DNA of 64,000 nucleotides from a virus. The translations under genes were made by a program, and so were the position numbers. The stretch spans positions 1 through 64,000 of the IMG/VR virus record IMGVR_UViG_3300044624_000801. One strand, given 5' to 3'. The notes below the pieces were generated by a model. The model made no database searches and was not told the DNA's origin. It worked only from the letters and a program-made list of their open reading frames with translations. Positions 62,626 through 64,000 of this stretch are shown piece by piece (position 1 is the stretch's first letter; every line of letters starts with the position of its first letter).

Positions 62626-63627
62626 ATGAAAGTTGTTCACGTCAAAGATGGTGGCTATAAAGTAATAGTGCAGTCTGGTGGTACTATTGTTCTAGACACC
62701 GGTTCTACGATTGGTAATGTGTTGGTCACTGGTAATCTCACAGTCAACGGCACTACTACCACTATTAATTCTTCTACTTTGACTGTGGACGACAATATCA
62801 TAGTAATCAATGAAGGCGAAGGCGGTGCTGGAATCACATTGGTGCAGGCAGGTATTGAAATTGATCGAGGATCATTGCCTAATGCAGAAATATTTTTTAA
62901 CGAATCAATAAGTCATTACAGTCCTACATTGGCAACTACAGTGTCGGGAACTTTTGTTTTTAGAAATCAATCAGGCACTTTGTTGGGTCTAAGAACCAAC
63001 AGTATCATGACCGGTGGTAGTAATTTAGCATTGGTAGGATCAGGTTCAGGTGTTATCACAGTGCAGGGCACTACTAACTACGAACAAAATGTATTAGATT
63101 ATAGTGATCCTTTAAAACAACCAATAAACGGGGATTTCATTCCCAATGCACAAGCAATGGTGGACTATGTTACTGCTTCGTTTACAGGAATTTTGCAACC
63201 TGGTATTGAAGATGGTGATACCAGTGTGCGTACCAAAGATCAAAGCAATTTGAATAATCCATTGCCCAGCGTTATTGAATTTAAAGTAGACAACGTGTTG
63301 ATTGGTGAAATTAACTCCAGCGGATTAGAAATTGGTAATATTGTCATCGGCGGCGATACCATTACTGATAGCAGTGTTAACAATTTGACCATTACCAGTA
63401 ACACCGGTGAAGTGGACATGGATGCTGTGTTAAGTTTGTTGGATCAATCAGACCCAACACCCACAGCAGGCGCTTGCAAAATTTATACAAAAACAGCAGT
63501 GGGCAGCGGCAACACTGGCCTGTATTATGTCAATACAAAAATTGACTTTGATGGTTCAACTGTGATAAATTTACAAGACGAGTTGGTAAGTAAAAATCGT
63601 GCGTTATTGTTTAGTATGTTATTTTAA
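62626..63627 (+). CDS. Head- or tail-fibre-like structural protein (333 aa)
   Basis: The N-terminal third contains NVLVTGNLTVNGTTTTINSS and TLTVDDNIIVINEG, a beta module of phage fibres, also seen in the fibre gene at 17079-18926 (SLTVKGATTTIETTNLTVED). The middle and C-terminal parts are Ser/Thr/Gly-rich beta repeats (GNIVIGGDTITDSSVNNLTI). Its place after the capsid gene suggests a head-associated fibre. It follows the small gene by 14 bases. Confidence 0.7.
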   Translation: MKVVHVKDGGYKVIVQSGGTIVLDTGSTIGNVLVTGNLTVNGTTTTINSSTLTVDDNIIVINEGEGGAGITLVQAGIEIDRGSLPNAEIFFNESISHYSPTLATTVSGTFVFRNQSGTLLGLRTNSIMTGGSNLALVGSGSGVITVQGTTNYEQNVLDYSDPLKQPINGDFIPNAQAMVDYVTASFTGILQPGIEDGDTSVRTKDQSNLNNPLPSVIEFKVDNVLIGEINSSGLEIGNIVIGGDTITDSSVNNLTITSNTGEVDMDAVLSLLDQSDPTPTAGACKIYTKTAVGSGNTGLYYVNTKIDFDGSTVINLQDELVSKNRALLFSMLF

Positions 63628-63636
63628 GGAAAAATC

Positions 63637-63969
63637 ATGGCGGTTCAGAGTGTAGTAATCAACAATACAAATACAAACTTGTTTGTGTCATCTGGCAACA
63701 ATGCCGTGACAACAATTATGATTTGTAACAGAATACCGTTTGATCCGTTAGACCCAGCAGCAGATCAAACATATCTGTATTTGCACATTGTGGCCAATGG
63801 CGACGGAGTGACAGATACTAATCTAGTGGTCAATAAACTGTTGGTGCCAGCAGGTGAAACAGTGACATTTGACACTGAAAAAATAGTGTTGGCTAACGGA
63901 GATAGACTCGTGGCCAACACAGAGTTGCCTGCAAATTTAGTAGCCACAGTGAGTACATTGGTGTTGTAA
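63637..63969 (+). CDS. Small beta-rich structural protein (110 aa)
   Basis: The product (VVINNTNTNLFVSSGNNAVT, then LVPAGETVTFDTEKIVLANG, DRLVANTELPANLVATVSTL) looks like a small immunoglobulin-like beta domain of the kind found in phage head or tail decoration proteins. It has AAGGA upstream of ATG and overlaps the next gene as TAATG. Confidence 0.72.
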   Translation: MAVQSVVINNTNTNLFVSSGNNAVTTIMICNRIPFDPLDPAADQTYLYLHIVANGDGVTDTNLVVNKLLVPAGETVTFDTEKIVLANGDRLVANTELPANLVATVSTLVL

Positions 63970-64000
63970 TGCGATATCTACAAAGACAATTGTTGAACAA
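63969..64000 (+). CDS. Start of a further gene, truncated by the window edge
   Basis: An ATG at 63969 overlaps the previous stop (TAATG) and reads MRYLQRQLLN up to the end of the window. Ten residues cannot be assigned. Confidence 0.5.
   Translation, partial: MRYLQRQLLN

Noticed and set aside
1-64000. CRISPR arrays, insertion sequences, integrase or attachment sites
   Set aside because: No regularly spaced repeats, transposase or integrase motifs or flanking duplications were seen; a lytic T4-like phage would not be expected to have them.

Overview
The window is a contiguous piece of a T4-like myovirus genome (a tailed phage with a contractile tail). The type is that of marine and freshwater T4-like phages such as cyanophages and pelagiphages. 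Evidence: recognisable T4 homologues in recognisable order. These are gp55, gp47 and gp46; baseplate gp48/54-like, gp53, gp5-like spike, gp25 and gp6; hub gp26; portal gp20, a prohead core protein, protease gp21, scaffold gp22 and major capsid gp23. A 5'-3' exonuclease (T4 RNase H type), ThyX, a MazG-like hydrolase and a QueE-like radical SAM protein are also present. No photosynthesis genes are seen, so a cyanobacterial host is not supported by this window. The DNA is AT-rich and tightly packed, and many genes overlap by ATGA or TAATG.

Layout. (1) 1-10033, plus strand: early, metabolic and conserved-unknown genes, including an AAA+ ATPase / VWA-metallopeptidase pair, each member with its own host-type promoter, and ThyX at the end. 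(2) 10020-14554, minus: four GT-A-type glycosyltransferase-like genes in two tandem paralogous pairs, plus two unknown genes. (3) 14617-21639, minus: tail-fibre genes, three sharing one N-terminal domain and one ending in a tail-collar domain, plus a small virion protein. (4) 21663-45073, minus: the baseplate cluster, dominated by a 4552-residue protein lying just after gp6, the position T4 gp7 occupies. (5) 45148-49460, plus: late sigma factor gp55, the recombination nuclease gp47/gp46, a small gene and a GIY-YIG nuclease. (6) 49461-49947: about 490 bases without a convincing gene but rich in inverted repeats, a candidate structured RNA. (7) 49954-50991, plus: an unknown protein. (8) 50988-52033, minus: gp26 and a small partner. 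(9) 52093-64000, plus: a tape-measure-like protein, portal, prohead core, protease, scaffold, capsid and post-capsid structural genes.

Regulation visible in the sequence falls into two classes. Five host sigma-70-type promoters, all with 17-base spacers, lie inside or upstream of early genes (2307, 4980, 6150, 45101, 45966). T4-type late promoter boxes (TATAAATA or close variants) lie upstream of structural genes on both strands, including two overlapping divergent boxes at 52044-52068. This fits the usual scheme in which host RNA polymerase makes early messages, including gp55, and gp55 then redirects it to late promoters. gp33 and gp45 are not in the window.

The items most worth a second look are the structured intergenic RNA candidate at 49461-49947, the giant gp7-position protein with an internal seven-repeat FG-GAP-like block, the QueE-like protein with a broken radical SAM cysteine motif, the palindrome filling the spacer of a perfect promoter at 6150, and the two paralogous glycosyltransferase pairs beside the fibres. 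No wholly new system can be claimed from sequence reading alone.
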